A stretch of 37,098 bases of DNA from a virus, in the IMG/VR virus record IMGVR_UViG_3300042879_003287, positions 1-37,098 of that record; one strand, 5' to 3'. Below are positions 1 through 8,314 of this stretch, in pieces. The notes beneath the pieces were generated by a model that was not told the DNA's origin, made no database searches, and saw only the letters and a program-made list of their open reading frames with translations. Every line of letters starts with the position of its first letter. The stretch's first letter is position 1. The translations under genes were made by a program, and so were the position numbers.

Positions 1-10
1 GTGTGTTCAC

Positions 11-40
11 CTCCCGGCGGTTTGAGTGGCCCGCCGGGAG
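11..40 (+). terminator. Strong hairpin downstream of the capsid gene
   Basis: CTCCCGGCGG (11-20) and CCGCCGGGAG (31-40) are perfect inverted repeats with a 10-nt loop, followed only by TTT. On the circle it starts 15 bases after the stop of the major capsid gene. It could partly terminate transcription or protect the 3' end of the capsid mRNA. It is duplicated at 36982-37011. Confidence 0.6.
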
Positions 41-64
41 TTTCCATCTGGGTTTCGACCCGAA

Positions 65-101
65 GGGTCGCGCTTCCACTCAGCGCGGCCCTTTCCTTTT
101 G
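65..101 (+). terminator. Rho-independent terminator-like hairpin before the glycosyltransferase gene
   Basis: The stem 65-74 pairs with 82-91 (10 bp, one G-U) around a 7-nt loop and is followed by TTTCCTTTT. It lies between the capsid gene and the first glycosyltransferase and would reduce read-through from the capsid. A smaller perfect hairpin (56-61 with 65-70) shares bases 65-70 with it, so the two cannot form together. Duplicated at 37036-37072. Confidence 0.6.
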
Positions 102-107
102 TAGTCA

Positions 108-1832
108 GTGGCAAAGATTCATCTCGGAATAATCGTAGGAAACGAAGCGGCCAACATCACCCGCTTCCTCGACAGCTTCCAACCGCACGTTGATTCCGTC
201 AGCGTGGTGCGCGCCTGCGGCAACCAGCCGCCCGACGAGACGCTGGACATCGCCAAGGCGCGTGGCTGCATCGTGGGCGAGTATGTGAATGGCGAGACGG
301 GCAAGCAATGGCCGCACGTCGATAACTTTGCCGCCGCCCGCAACCAGACCTTTGCCCTCGCGCCCGAGGGCACCGACTGGATCATGTGGGCAGATTGCGA
401 CGATCTGCTGGCCGACTCAGGGGCCGAGGCGCTGGCCAAGATTCGCAGCGGCACAGAGATCATCAAAGGCGCCATCTACGCACCGTATGTGACCAACGCC
501 AGCGGCAGCTATGCCAGGCGCATCCGCCTCGTCCATGTGGACTGCTACAGCCAGTGGATCAACGCCGTTCACGAGGACATCGAGACTAAGGACGGCACCA
601 AAAACACTTGGTGCATGGAACTTCAAGTCATCCACCTACCCGAAAACAACAAGCGCGGCAGCGTAGTCCGCAACCGCGCCATACTTGAAAGCGTCCCGCC
701 AGAGCAACGCACGGGCCGCGAATGGTGGTTTCTTTTCCGTGAGTGCGAGACGCAGCAGGACATTCCCAAGGCTATGGAGGCCGCGATCTTTGCCACGGCG
801 CACCCCGAATTAGGCGACGAGGAAAAGTTCGTGGCCTACCAAACCATTGGCCGATGGATCAAAGACGTAGACGAGGCCGAGCGCCCGCTGCTGGAAGCCG
901 TGCGTCTCATGCCGTGGCGCCGCGAAGGCTACGCCGAGCTTTGCAAAATGCACACGGCCAGAGGCAACCCAAAGAAAGGGCTGGCCTATGCCTACGCAAT
1001 GGAAGCGCAACCTATGCCTGACGAACCCTCTTGGACGCACGATGCGTCCCTCTACGGATGGCGAGCGCACGATCTCAAGACGCTTGCCCTGGCTAAAGCC
1101 GGCCACACCAAGGAGGCCGAGCGCATCCGCAAAGAATGGCAGAAGCGCCTCAAGCCGCGCATTGCCGTAGGCCACCCGGCAGGCAGGGGGCAGAAGGACA
1201 TCGAAGTCCGCAACCTCTGGCTGGAGCGGGCCGCGCACCCGGAGCGCGTGGCGTATTATTTTGGCGTCTGCGAGTCGGACGCGGAGGTGGTTGAGCAGTT
1301 GCAGCACTACCCGCACGCATTGGCGCCCGCCGTTCCCGAAGGCCATTCCTCTGCTGTGGCCAACTACAACGCCGCCGCCCGCGCCGCCACCGCATCGGGA
1401 GCGCGCATCTTTATCATGGCGCAGTCGGACGTTTACCCGCCGCATGGTTGGGATGAGCAAGTGATCCAAGCCATGACCCCGCACATGGACAAGCCGACCG
1501 TGCTGCACGTTTCGGATGGCTTCAACAAGCCCGACGAAAAGCTAATGACCATCATGTGCTTTAACTGGCGGTGGTGGCTGGGGCGCGAGTGGTTGCTGTG
1601 CCCCGAATACGACGGCTATTGGTCGGACACCGAGTTTTCTTTCCGCTCCTACCGAGACGGCGTGGTCGAGGATGCGCGGCACATTAAGTTCTACCACGAC
1701 CACCCGCTATTCACGGGCGCGGCCACGGACGAATGTTACCGCCGCCAGCAAAACCCAGAGGCCAACGAGCGCGGCAAAGCTGTCTTCCGCCGCCGCAACC
1801 CGGATGCCGTGGCACAGGGATGGGTGCCATGA
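108..1832 (+). CDS. Two-domain glycosyltransferase (GT2-like N-terminus, helical middle, second GT-like domain)
   Basis: This 574-aa protein is probably a nucleotide-sugar-dependent glycosyltransferase. The N-terminal part reads as a GT-A/GT2 fold: a GNEAANITRFLDS start and an acidic metal-binding motif DCDD at residues 96-99. The middle (about 200-370) is helical and looks like a TPR spacer. A second region (about 385-550) has QSDVYPP near residues 439-444 and WSDTEFSFR, resembling another GT-A domain. The GTG at 108 is the first start after the terminator hairpin; no clear Shine-Dalgarno is seen. The stop overlaps the next glycosyltransferase start (ATGA). Finding it directly after the capsid gene, in the virion block, suggests modification of a virion component or of host surface sugar. 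Acceptor and sugar are unknown. Confidence 0.8.
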   Translation: MAKIHLGIIVGNEAANITRFLDSFQPHVDSVSVVRACGNQPPDETLDIAKARGCIVGEYVNGETGKQWPHVDNFAAARNQTFALAPEGTDWIMWADCDDLLADSGAEALAKIRSGTEIIKGAIYAPYVTNASGSYARRIRLVHVDCYSQWINAVHEDIETKDGTKNTWCMELQVIHLPENNKRGSVVRNRAILESVPPEQRTGREWWFLFRECETQQDIPKAMEAAIFATAHPELGDEEKFVAYQTIGRWIKDVDEAERPLLEAVRLMPWRREGYAELCKMHTARGNPKKGLAYAYAMEAQPMPDEPSWTHDASLYGWRAHDLKTLALAKAGHTKEAERIRKEWQKRLKPRIAVGHPAGRGQKDIEVRNLWLERAAHPERVAYYFGVCESDAEVVEQLQHYPHALAPAVPEGHSSAVANYNAAARAATASGARIFIMAQSDVYPPHGWDEQVIQAMTPHMDKPTVLHVSDGFNKPDEKLMTIMCFNWRWWLGREWLLCPEYDGYWSDTEFSFRSYRDGVVEDARHIKFYHDHPLFTGAATDECYRRQQNPEANERGKAVFRRRNPDAVAQGWVP

Positions 1833-2395
1833 AGCTGGAAATTCTGATTCCCACCATGCCGTCGCGCGCGGCCATGCTGGAAAAGCTGCTTGCCGTCTTA
1901 AAGCCGCAGGCCAAGCGCAGCGTCCGAATTAGCATTGATGACGGCCCCGGATCGGTCGGGGTTAAGCGCCAGCGTATGATCGAGCAAGCCACGGGCGACT
2001 ATGTGGCCTTTGTGGACGATGACGATATGGTGGCGCCCGACTACGTTGCGCGAATCCTTCCCCGCCTTAAAAGCAAGCCCGATGTGGTCGGCATTACCAT
2101 GCACGTCACGATGGATGGAGAGGACTACCGCCCTTCGCCCATTTTCCGCCACAGCCTGCGTTTCCGCGACAACCACCACTGGCAAGGCCAAGACCGCACA
2201 CCGCATCATTTGTGCGCCATTAAGCGCGAGGTGGCCCTACAAAGCCGCTTTCCCGATATGATGTGGGGCGAGGACTACAACTATGCGCTCGGCCTCCTGC
2301 CGCATTTACAGACCGAGGAATGGAGCGGCGACGAGCCGATTTACTTTTACAGCTACGTCACCAAGCACTACGACCCCGGCGTGGCGGGGCTTTGA
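1829..2395 (+). CDS. Family 2-like glycosyltransferase
   Basis: This 188-aa protein begins MKLEILIPTMPSR, as GT2 enzymes do, and has FVDDDDMV at residues 61-68, the acidic nucleotide-sugar/metal motif. A later WGEDYNYALGL resembles the ED motif that carries the catalytic base in GT2 enzymes. It is shorter than most stand-alone GT2 proteins and consists of the catalytic domain only. The start at 1829 overlaps the stop of the larger glycosyltransferase, so the two are probably translated together and may act in sequence. No membrane segment is seen, so it should act in the cytoplasm, before or during virion assembly. Substrates cannot be read from the sequence. Confidence 0.82.
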   Translation: MKLEILIPTMPSRAAMLEKLLAVLKPQAKRSVRISIDDGPGSVGVKRQRMIEQATGDYVAFVDDDDMVAPDYVARILPRLKSKPDVVGITMHVTMDGEDYRPSPIFRHSLRFRDNHHWQGQDRTPHHLCAIKREVALQSRFPDMMWGEDYNYALGLLPHLQTEEWSGDEPIYFYSYVTKHYDPGVAGL

Positions 2396-2414
2396 CTCGC
2401 GGACGTAGGGCATG
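2392..2414 (+). promoter_or_regulatory. TTGACA-type start element, copy at the connector gene
   Basis: TTGACT at 2392, with the upstream TGA stop inside it, is followed by GTAGGGC directly before the ATG at 2412, 20 nt after the first T. It matches the element seen at several other gene junctions in this genome. Function unknown; see findings. Confidence 0.55.
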
Positions 2415-2750
2415 GCCAACCAGTTAGACACAGCGCACATCCTTGGCGTTGCTGCCATCACGGACGTAGGCGGCGAATATGTGACGATCGGCGGCACGCA
2501 ACTCAAGGCCGTAGTCGGCGACATGGATTTGCGCGACGAGCTCGCCGAGGGCGGGGTGCGCCAGATCCGCTCGGTGCGAGTCGGGATTCCGCGCAGTGAG
2601 TTTGAGCGGTGCGTTGCTATGGGCATCAAAACCGTGGAGATCCCCGCCATCTGGAGTCGCATCACCGTCCGCGACATCGAGCTTCAAGTGCTCGGCGTGG
2701 CGCAGGACGCGGCGGTCATCGAGATCACAGCCGGCGGGCTGGCGGAGTAG
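2412..2750 (+). CDS. Probable head-tail connector / stopper protein
   Basis: This 112-aa protein is rich in beta strand and short Gly turns (for example GGEYVTIGGTQLKAVVGD), which suits small beta-barrel head-tail joining proteins such as the lambda FII type. I assign it mainly from position: it follows the capsid region and precedes the tail-completion and tail-terminator genes, where phages place connectors. No diagnostic motif is visible. The ATG at 2412 is chosen because it follows the recurring TTGACA-type element. The next gene starts 4 nt after its stop. It could also be a minor tail protein. Confidence 0.5.
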   Translation: MANQLDTAHILGVAAITDVGGEYVTIGGTQLKAVVGDMDLRDELAEGGVRQIRSVRVGIPRSEFERCVAMGIKTVEIPAIWSRITVRDIELQVLGVAQDAAVIEITAGGLAE

Positions 2751-2754
2751 GGCG

Positions 2755-3639
2755 ATGGCTGCGGCTATCTCAGTCGAGATTTCCTTGGACGAACTGCGGA
2801 AGATGGTTCCGAAGTTTTCCAGTGCCACCACACGGGAGGTGGGATTAGAGCTTTTCAAGCAGGCTCGCCTCATGGTGCGCGACGATGGCGACAATGGGCT
2901 TTTGGCGATTACGCCCCCCAAGACGCAGGAAATGGGGGACAGCGCCACGACCCGCGACATCAACCGCGTCTTTGTCACGGCAGGAACTATCCGAGCCATC
3001 CTCAAAGACAGCGGAGAGCGTGGAGCCCGCTCGGCCTTTCGGCGATACATAACACCCGGCCCCGACTATTCGCAGGCCCGCGCCTTGGATTTCCTCAACA
3101 ACCAAACGCCAACCACCGTAGAGGTTCGCCCCTACACCACCAAGGGCGGCAAGCGCGTCCGCAGCTACACGCAGACGCGCCAAGTCTCCTCATTGGGCGA
3201 CTCTCGCCTTGGGCGCTTGCAGTATGTGGATGATGCGCCGAGCCGAACCCTGCACAAATCGCGCAAGAACTCCCGTGGCCAAGTGCGGCAAGCGGCGTGG
3301 TCGCAGCTTGTGATGAGCAAGGGCCAGATGAACAGCTACACCAAGGAGGTGGTCAAGCGTGTCGGCACGATGAAAGCAGGCTGGGGCGCGGCAGCAAGGC
3401 AGGCTGGTCTTTCGGTCAATCTGCCAGCCTTCGCCGCCCGCAACGTCAAGCGCGCCAGCGGCAAGGGTCGCACCAGCGTAGCCAACCCCAACAATATGTA
3501 TATGGAACTGGCCAACACCACGCCGAACGCCGCGAGCATTATCAACCAGGGCGCGGTAAATTGGGTGGTTCGCCTCCGCCAAAAGCAGATCGAGCGCGAA
3601 ATGAACAACCGCATCAGCAAGCTCGCCGCCGCCGCATGA
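2755..3639 (+). CDS. Probable tail completion / minor tail protein
   Basis: This 294-aa protein sits between the connector candidate and the tail terminator, the usual place of HK97 gp10-like or lambda Z-like neck proteins. It is basic and polar, with an N-terminal helical start (SLDELRKMVPKF) and a C-terminal segment with conserved-looking ANTTPNAASIINQG and many Arg/Lys. It has no signal peptide or membrane segment. The ATG at 2755 is chosen because it lies 4 nt after the previous stop; the open frame extends further upstream but would overlap the connector gene. It ends in an ATGA overlap with the next gene. The assignment is by position and general composition. Confidence 0.5.
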   Translation: MAAAISVEISLDELRKMVPKFSSATTREVGLELFKQARLMVRDDGDNGLLAITPPKTQEMGDSATTRDINRVFVTAGTIRAILKDSGERGARSAFRRYITPGPDYSQARALDFLNNQTPTTVEVRPYTTKGGKRVRSYTQTRQVSSLGDSRLGRLQYVDDAPSRTLHKSRKNSRGQVRQAAWSQLVMSKGQMNSYTKEVVKRVGTMKAGWGAAARQAGLSVNLPAFAARNVKRASGKGRTSVANPNNMYMELANTTPNAASIINQGAVNWVVRLRQKQIEREMNNRISKLAAAA

Positions 3640-4514
3640 TCCACCGCGAACTTGAAGGCGCCTTCGCCACCTACCTTACCGCCAACCGCACAGGCACCGC
3701 GCTGTCGGGCATCCCTGTGCGCCATGCTGTTCCCGCCGATGCGCTGTCCCTGCCGTGCGTCATTGTCGCCTCGGCCACAGCGGAATTGCTGGAGGGCGGC
3801 GTCCGACAAGCCACCCGCGCCACAATGGATTTCTCGGTCATCTCCGCCGCCAATGCCGGCGCAGGCTGGCAGGCCGCGCACAAGGATCGTGTGGCCGCGC
3901 TTTCGCGCCTTTTAGACGATACCAATACCAGCACCGCCCTTGCCGCGATCAACGCGGCACAGACGGATTTCACGCTCTACGGATGGCATCTGGCCGAACT
4001 GACCAGCGAGACATCGGCCAACTACCAGAGCGACAGCATCCGCATCAGCTTGGTTGCAGGCGAGCGCATCAACACCTCCCCGACTGGCCCCACGGCCACC
4101 CCGCAAAATTACAGCCTGCGGCACGAGATCGAGCAAATCGTGTCCGCTCACCTCGGCACTGAGCTCCCCGGCGCCGTGACGGATGACTACACGGTGTATC
4201 CCTATTACTCCGAAACCACTGCCCCGCCCCGCCGCATTGTCGCCGCCTGTCTTTCCGCCGAGCGCCCGTTCCCGCAGTTGGCGCGCTGGTCGGCGCAAGT
4301 GACGATCCACGTTATCACGCCCGGTCAATACGCCAGCACCCACGACGAAGCGGTTACTTTGGTGCAGGAAACCCTGCGCGATATTGTCGCCCAAGACTTC
4401 ACCTCGGCCAACGTCACAGTCGCCGGGATGCTGGAGACGGGCCACTCGGTCGATAGCTCCGACAACCGCATCACCGACGTGTTGGCCGTGACACTCTATT
4501 GCCAGCAGAATTGA
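3636..4514 (+). CDS. Tail terminator-like protein with two tandem domains
   Basis: This 292-aa protein contains two related halves. Each has a block of the type PCVIVASA...FSVIS or RIVAACLSA...QVTIHVI, then a helix beginning with an acidic or His-Asp residue (HKDRVAALSRLLDD; HDEAVTLVQETLRD), then a terminal beta strand (IRISLVA; LAVTLYC). That alternation is typical of the small tail terminator (lambda gpU-like) fold, normally about 130 aa. The position between the neck protein and the tail tube fits. If right, this is a fused duplication, so three copies would make the six-fold ring. Start at 3636 by ATGA overlap. Confidence 0.6.
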   Translation: MIHRELEGAFATYLTANRTGTALSGIPVRHAVPADALSLPCVIVASATAELLEGGVRQATRATMDFSVISAANAGAGWQAAHKDRVAALSRLLDDTNTSTALAAINAAQTDFTLYGWHLAELTSETSANYQSDSIRISLVAGERINTSPTGPTATPQNYSLRHEIEQIVSAHLGTELPGAVTDDYTVYPYYSETTAPPRRIVAACLSAERPFPQLARWSAQVTIHVITPGQYASTHDEAVTLVQETLRDIVAQDFTSANVTVAGMLETGHSVDSSDNRITDVLAVTLYCQQN

Positions 4515-4533
4515 CACGCCCCGCGAGGGCATG
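4511..4533 (+). promoter_or_regulatory. TTGACA-type start element, copy at the tail tube gene
   Basis: TTGACAC at 4511 (TGA stop of the terminator gene inside it) is followed by GCGAGGGC and the ATG at 4531, exactly 20 nt from the first T. This is one of the three best copies of the recurring element. Confidence 0.65.
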
Positions 4534-5082
4534 GCGACAATTACTTACGGCTCTGGCGCTGGCTTTTCCCGCTCCACCAGCAAAACCTTTGAATACGTTG
4601 CGCCGCAAGACAAAGACGGTGCCGTAGCGGATAACATCCTCAAATACACCCGCACGGAAACCACCACGGAAACCGTGACCTCTACCTTTGGCGCTCCTGA
4701 GATTGACGGCGAGGACGCCATTAGCGCGTCCGTTACTTGGAGTGTGGACGAGGTGATTGTCGATCCGTCTTCCGCTGGCGCCGTTCCTCCCGCCGCCCGC
4801 ACCTACAACCCGCGCGCCGAAGCCTCGGCCACGGTGCTTGGGCCATTTACGGCCAGCACCTTTGAACTCGACGGCACCACTTTCGACACCGTTTCCACCG
4901 AGAAAGCCGAAACCGCTGGCGATGTGGTCAAGACCAACATTCGCGGCGTTTATTACGGAGCGGGCGGAAGTCTGACGGTCGGCAGCATTGCCGCAGGCGG
5001 CACGATCCGCACCGAAAAGCGGTTCAGCAACACTGACTTTGTCCGCACCGTCGCCACAACCGTAGCATTCAGCGGTTCGTAA
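4531..5082 (+). CDS. Probable major tail (tube) protein
   Basis: This 183-aa protein is almost all beta strand, rich in Thr, Ser, Ala and Gly, with few charged helices, which suits a tail-tube subunit. It comes straight after the tail terminator and ahead of the chaperone-like and tape measure genes, the standard siphovirus order. The start carries one of the strongest TTGACA-type elements, as would fit a highly expressed structural gene. There is no Ig-like extension and no contractile sheath gene nearby, supporting a non-contractile tail. The identification is by order and composition. Confidence 0.62.
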   Translation: MATITYGSGAGFSRSTSKTFEYVAPQDKDGAVADNILKYTRTETTTETVTSTFGAPEIDGEDAISASVTWSVDEVIVDPSSAGAVPPAARTYNPRAEASATVLGPFTASTFELDGTTFDTVSTEKAETAGDVVKTNIRGVYYGAGGSLTVGSIAAGGTIRTEKRFSNTDFVRTVATTVAFSGS

Positions 5083-5094
5083 CCGCGCAAGCGC

Positions 5095-5658
5095 ATGGAC
5101 GCGCTCGCGGCAGAGTCTTTTTTAAACGCGCCGCACAAAGTGTGCGGCCTGCGGATGCACCCGCTTTCCTTGGGTCACGCTTTCGCGCTGGAGGCTATTG
5201 CCTCGCCCTTCTACCACGGCAAGCTCGGCAGCGAGGCCGATCTGCGTTTGGCCGTTTGGATCTGCTCGCGCCCGCCCTTGGCCTTGCCACAAATGGACGG
5301 ATGGCGCTGCCGCCTATGGAAATGGCGCAAGATGGATTTCGTCGCCGAGGTGGCGAGGTGGCAGACCTACGTTGCCGACTACTGCGCGCCCCCGCAGATG
5401 TGGAACAAGTCGCCCAAGGCCGGCGAAGAACGCGGCGAACCCTCGCGCATCCCGAACGCCATCACGACCGTCGCCCGCCTCATGCGCCTTGGCATGACCG
5501 AGAAACAAGCCTGGGCCACGCCAGTGGGCGCAGCGGCATGGTATGAGGCTGCGGCCTACGAAACCGAAAGCGGCGCTCACCTCGACATTGTGACCGACTC
5601 TGAGCGCGAGGCCATCGCCCGCAGCAAGGCCCGCAAGGAGGAACAAGCTCATGGCTGA
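5095..5658 (+). CDS. Tail assembly chaperone-position protein
   Basis: This 187-aa protein is rich in Trp, Ala and Arg and mainly helical (for example AVWICSRPPLALPQMDGWRCRLWKWRKMDF). It lies between the tail tube and tape measure genes, where tail assembly chaperones are found, and overlaps the tape measure start by 8 bases. I see no clear -1 frameshift slippery site joining it to a second chaperone frame, so if it is the chaperone it may be a single-product version. The start follows a GCGCAAGCGCATG junction 12 nt after the previous stop. Function is inferred from position only. Confidence 0.45.
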   Translation: MDALAAESFLNAPHKVCGLRMHPLSLGHAFALEAIASPFYHGKLGSEADLRLAVWICSRPPLALPQMDGWRCRLWKWRKMDFVAEVARWQTYVADYCAPPQMWNKSPKAGEERGEPSRIPNAITTVARLMRLGMTEKQAWATPVGAAAWYEAAAYETESGAHLDIVTDSEREAIARSKARKEEQAHG

Positions 5659-7009
5659 AGTAAAAGTAAAAATCACAGCGGCCAACCAGACGCAGACGGG
5701 CTTCCAGTCCGTGCTGGCCGACGCCAAGAAAACGGCGACTCAGGTGCAGCAAACTTTTTCGCAGGCATCGGCGGGGCCGCGTATGCCCAAGCTCAAAGAG
5801 ATGACATCTGCCGGGCCAATGGACATCGACATCGGCGACTACGGGCTTGGGCCGCTGCGCGAACTCCAAGACGAGCTCAAAAAAGCAAGACAATCGGCAC
5901 AGCAAGCCTTCGACACGACTCCGCCAGAAGAATTTAGCAACGGGATTGGCAGTGTCTTGGGCCGTTTTGCGCTGATGATCGGCGCTGCGGCAACCGTTGG
6001 AAAAATTGTGGCGTCGGCTTTCGACAGTTTAAGCGAAGCCGTAAAGCGAGCCATAGGTGTGCAGGAGCAATTTAACCGATCACTGCGAGAAGCTGGTAGC
6101 GCCACATCTCTTGAGGGGGCGATTACTCAATTCAAGCAGCTTCAAGATTTTGCCCAGCAAACTGGCAAAACTATTGAACAAACATTCGGTCGCAGCACAG
6201 GCGAAGCCCTTGCTAACCTCTTTAGCGGACGGCCCGGACAACTTTTGGCGCGTGGTGCGGATATGCTCACGGGCGGGTCAGTGGCCGACGAAATAAGAGC
6301 GCAACAACAACAACAGCGCCGAATTGCTGGGGAATCCCTGCTTGCGTCACTTTCCCGCCAATCGCTTGAGGCGCAAGCGGTGGCCCAAGCCGGCGGCGAC
6401 GAAGGCGCCATAGACCAAGCGCAAAAAGAGCAACGCCGTCGCGCAGCAAAGCAGCAGCTTGAAGCCGCTCTGACGGGCGTGAATCCCGTCATGGCCGACC
6501 TTATACGCCAAGAGCAGGCGGCTATTGATGCGGCCCAAGACCAGGCAGAGGCCAACAAGCAAAAGCTCGAAACAGAAAAAGAAATCACGCGAGAAAAAGA
6601 GCGCCAAGCTCAAGCCGACGCCCGCGCCGCCGAGCGTCGCCGTGACTTTAACGCCAACACCGAACTGCTTCAGGCTCGCGCCAGCGGAGACAAGGGGCTG
6701 GAGCGTGATCTTTTGGAGCGGCAAGACTTTGAGCGCGCCCTTGAAGCAACAGGAAGTTTTGAAGACGCCGCCAACTTTGCCGCCGCATCTCAAGCATTGC
6801 GCGACCAGAAGGAAAACAAAGAAGGGGGCATAGCCGGCTCCTTCGGCGCCTCCCAACTCCAACGCATCGGCTTTGCCTCAAACGAGTTTTTCGACACCCG
6901 CCGCAAGGAAGACCCGGCAAAGACAATGCAGCAAGTTGTCAGAGAGCTTCAGAAGGTAAACAAGAACCTCGAAAATGGAGAACCCATCGTTCTCCGCAAC
7001 AACGGATAA
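5651..7009 (+). CDS. Tape measure protein (short)
   Basis: This 452-aa protein is helical, with long Gln/Glu/Lys/Arg coiled-coil stretches (roughly 215-345) and one hydrophobic stretch, ALMIGAAATVGKIVASAF, near residues 105-122. This is the make-up of a tail tape measure, which sets tail length and enters the channel. It is short for the family; at about 0.15 nm per residue it predicts a tail of roughly 70 nm. Its position after the tail tube and chaperone-like genes supports the call. It begins inside the end of the previous gene, and its stop lies 3 nt before the next start. Confidence 0.72.
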   Translation: MAEVKVKITAANQTQTGFQSVLADAKKTATQVQQTFSQASAGPRMPKLKEMTSAGPMDIDIGDYGLGPLRELQDELKKARQSAQQAFDTTPPEEFSNGIGSVLGRFALMIGAAATVGKIVASAFDSLSEAVKRAIGVQEQFNRSLREAGSATSLEGAITQFKQLQDFAQQTGKTIEQTFGRSTGEALANLFSGRPGQLLARGADMLTGGSVADEIRAQQQQQRRIAGESLLASLSRQSLEAQAVAQAGGDEGAIDQAQKEQRRRAAKQQLEAALTGVNPVMADLIRQEQAAIDAAQDQAEANKQKLETEKEITREKERQAQADARAAERRRDFNANTELLQARASGDKGLERDLLERQDFERALEATGSFEDAANFAAASQALRDQKENKEGGIAGSFGASQLQRIGFASNEFFDTRRKEDPAKTMQQVVRELQKVNKNLENGEPIVLRNNG

Positions 7010-7012
7010 GTC

Positions 7013-7654
7013 ATGGCACAAATCGAAACAACAGGCGGTGGGTATCTCGACAGCGGAGACAGAAAAGTTCTTCGCAAGGTTTACGTTTCCACAGGCGGGA
7101 CGCTCATCAACATACCGACAACCGAGCAAGGCTTCCCCCTGTCCTCCGTCAGCGCCAGCGAAGAACCCGGCGGCATCCGCCGCGCCGTGGCCGAATACTC
7201 CCAAGGCGGCGAGGGGGGCGCGTCTTACAACGCCTACGGCAAGCGAATTGAGCTTACTGGCGGAACGCGGGAGGTGCCGATCTACAACCACCCTACATTT
7301 GAGACACTAACGCCGCAGCAAATTCAGGACGTGCAGACGGCGGTGGAAAACAAAACTCAAGGGCCATTTGGCAGTGCGGCACAGACCAAGCTCTTTGGCT
7401 TCCTTTTGCGCGGCACGGAATACTTTCTTGCCCCTGCTGTTGTCGGGCGCATCTCGGAAATCGAATCGACTCTGCCGAGCCTTTCTCCCATTGCAAAAGC
7501 TGCCAACCCCTCGGAGCTAAACGCACCAAACGGAACCTTCTGGATTTGCACCGCGATCACAGCCAACCCGATCGGAACGCGCTACGAAGTGACCCGCGAA
7601 TACACGTTGAGCTTCAGCGCGTGGGAAGACGTGCAAGACCTTTATAGCTGGTAG
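7013..7654 (+). CDS. Distal tail / baseplate-region protein
   Basis: This 213-aa protein follows the tape measure gene, where distal tail (Dit-like) genes lie. It is beta-rich, with Gly-rich turns, and ends with YEVTREYTLSFSAWEDVQDLYSW, a strand pattern seen in structural proteins. No enzymatic motif or membrane segment is visible. It is 3 nt from the tape measure stop and 3 nt from the next start, so it belongs to the same translation unit. I place it in the tail tip by position. Confidence 0.42.
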   Translation: MAQIETTGGGYLDSGDRKVLRKVYVSTGGTLINIPTTEQGFPLSSVSASEEPGGIRRAVAEYSQGGEGGASYNAYGKRIELTGGTREVPIYNHPTFETLTPQQIQDVQTAVENKTQGPFGSAAQTKLFGFLLRGTEYFLAPAVVGRISEIESTLPSLSPIAKAANPSELNAPNGTFWICTAITANPIGTRYEVTREYTLSFSAWEDVQDLYSW

Positions 7655-7657
7655 GCC

Positions 7658-8314
7658 ATGTCCGACTTCGCGCAAATCCGATTCCTGCCAAACAGGCCGC
7701 TCCTGCGCGAACTGAGCGCCGATCGTCTCAACACGATCCTGCAAGAGATCAAACGCAACAAGCCCAAGGGCGAGCGCGGCATCACCGTCAGACAAGACGG
7801 CACCGGCACTTACATCGGACTTGCCGCGTCCTTGCCTCGCGGCGGCACCTCCTCCGCCCCAGCAACCCGCCAACCATGGGACTTAATCGCCCGCGTCGAT
7901 CCCGACGCCGATCCCGAAGACGAGAACCCGCCTTATCTCGTCAGCGTTCAGCCCGGAACGCTGAACGGATTTCTCCCGACAAACTGGAACACGGAGGGGG
8001 GCGGCAAGGATGCTGTTTGCCAATCAGACGGCACGCTCTACTACGCCAAGGCTATCGTAGCGACAGACGGCCAAGCCATGACGAGCGTGACGATTGAGAT
8101 AGACGAAAATGCGCCAGACCCGCAAGAGCCGCAGGAGTTCGGCATAGATAACCCGATCGAGATTGTGTTCGGGCTCTTTGCAGAGGGTGCCGTCTACCGC
8201 TTAATTGGCGCGGGCAACATTGCGGCTTCGCCCAAACTTTGGCTTACCACCGAGCGGCAAACGCCCCCAGCCCCCGGCGAGCTTCCGTTCAGCCAATACT
8301 TTTTCTTCCGATGA
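7658..8314 (+). CDS. Tail tip / baseplate structural protein of unknown role
   Basis: This 218-aa protein begins with a helical N-terminus (RELSADRLNTILQEIKRNKP) followed by strand-rich sequence with RGITVRQDGTGTYIGLA, typical of proteins that dock fibres onto a baseplate. The middle has an acidic stretch (DPDADPEDENPP). No catalytic motif is seen. It lies between the distal tail candidate and the Ser/Thr-rich protein and overlaps the latter by ATGA, suggesting equimolar translation with it. It could be an adaptor between tail tip and that protein. Confidence 0.4.
   Translation: MSDFAQIRFLPNRPLLRELSADRLNTILQEIKRNKPKGERGITVRQDGTGTYIGLAASLPRGGTSSAPATRQPWDLIARVDPDADPEDENPPYLVSVQPGTLNGFLPTNWNTEGGGKDAVCQSDGTLYYAKAIVATDGQAMTSVTIEIDENAPDPQEPQEFGIDNPIEIVFGLFAEGAVYRLIGAGNIAASPKLWLTTERQTPPAPGELPFSQYFFFR

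Larger units (their letters stand above)
1..127. repeat. Direct terminal overlap (copy 1 of 2) of a circular genome
   Basis: These 127 bases are identical to the last 127 bases of the window. The overlap equals a common assembler k-mer size (127), so I read it as the join of a circular contig and not as a biological terminal repeat. It carries the 3' flank of the major capsid gene (two hairpins) and the first 20 bases of the first glycosyltransferase gene. Confidence 0.93.

Noticed and set aside
5600-5700. Programmed frameshift in the tail chaperone gene
   Set aside because: I saw no slippery heptamer joining the 5095 gene to another frame before the tape measure gene.
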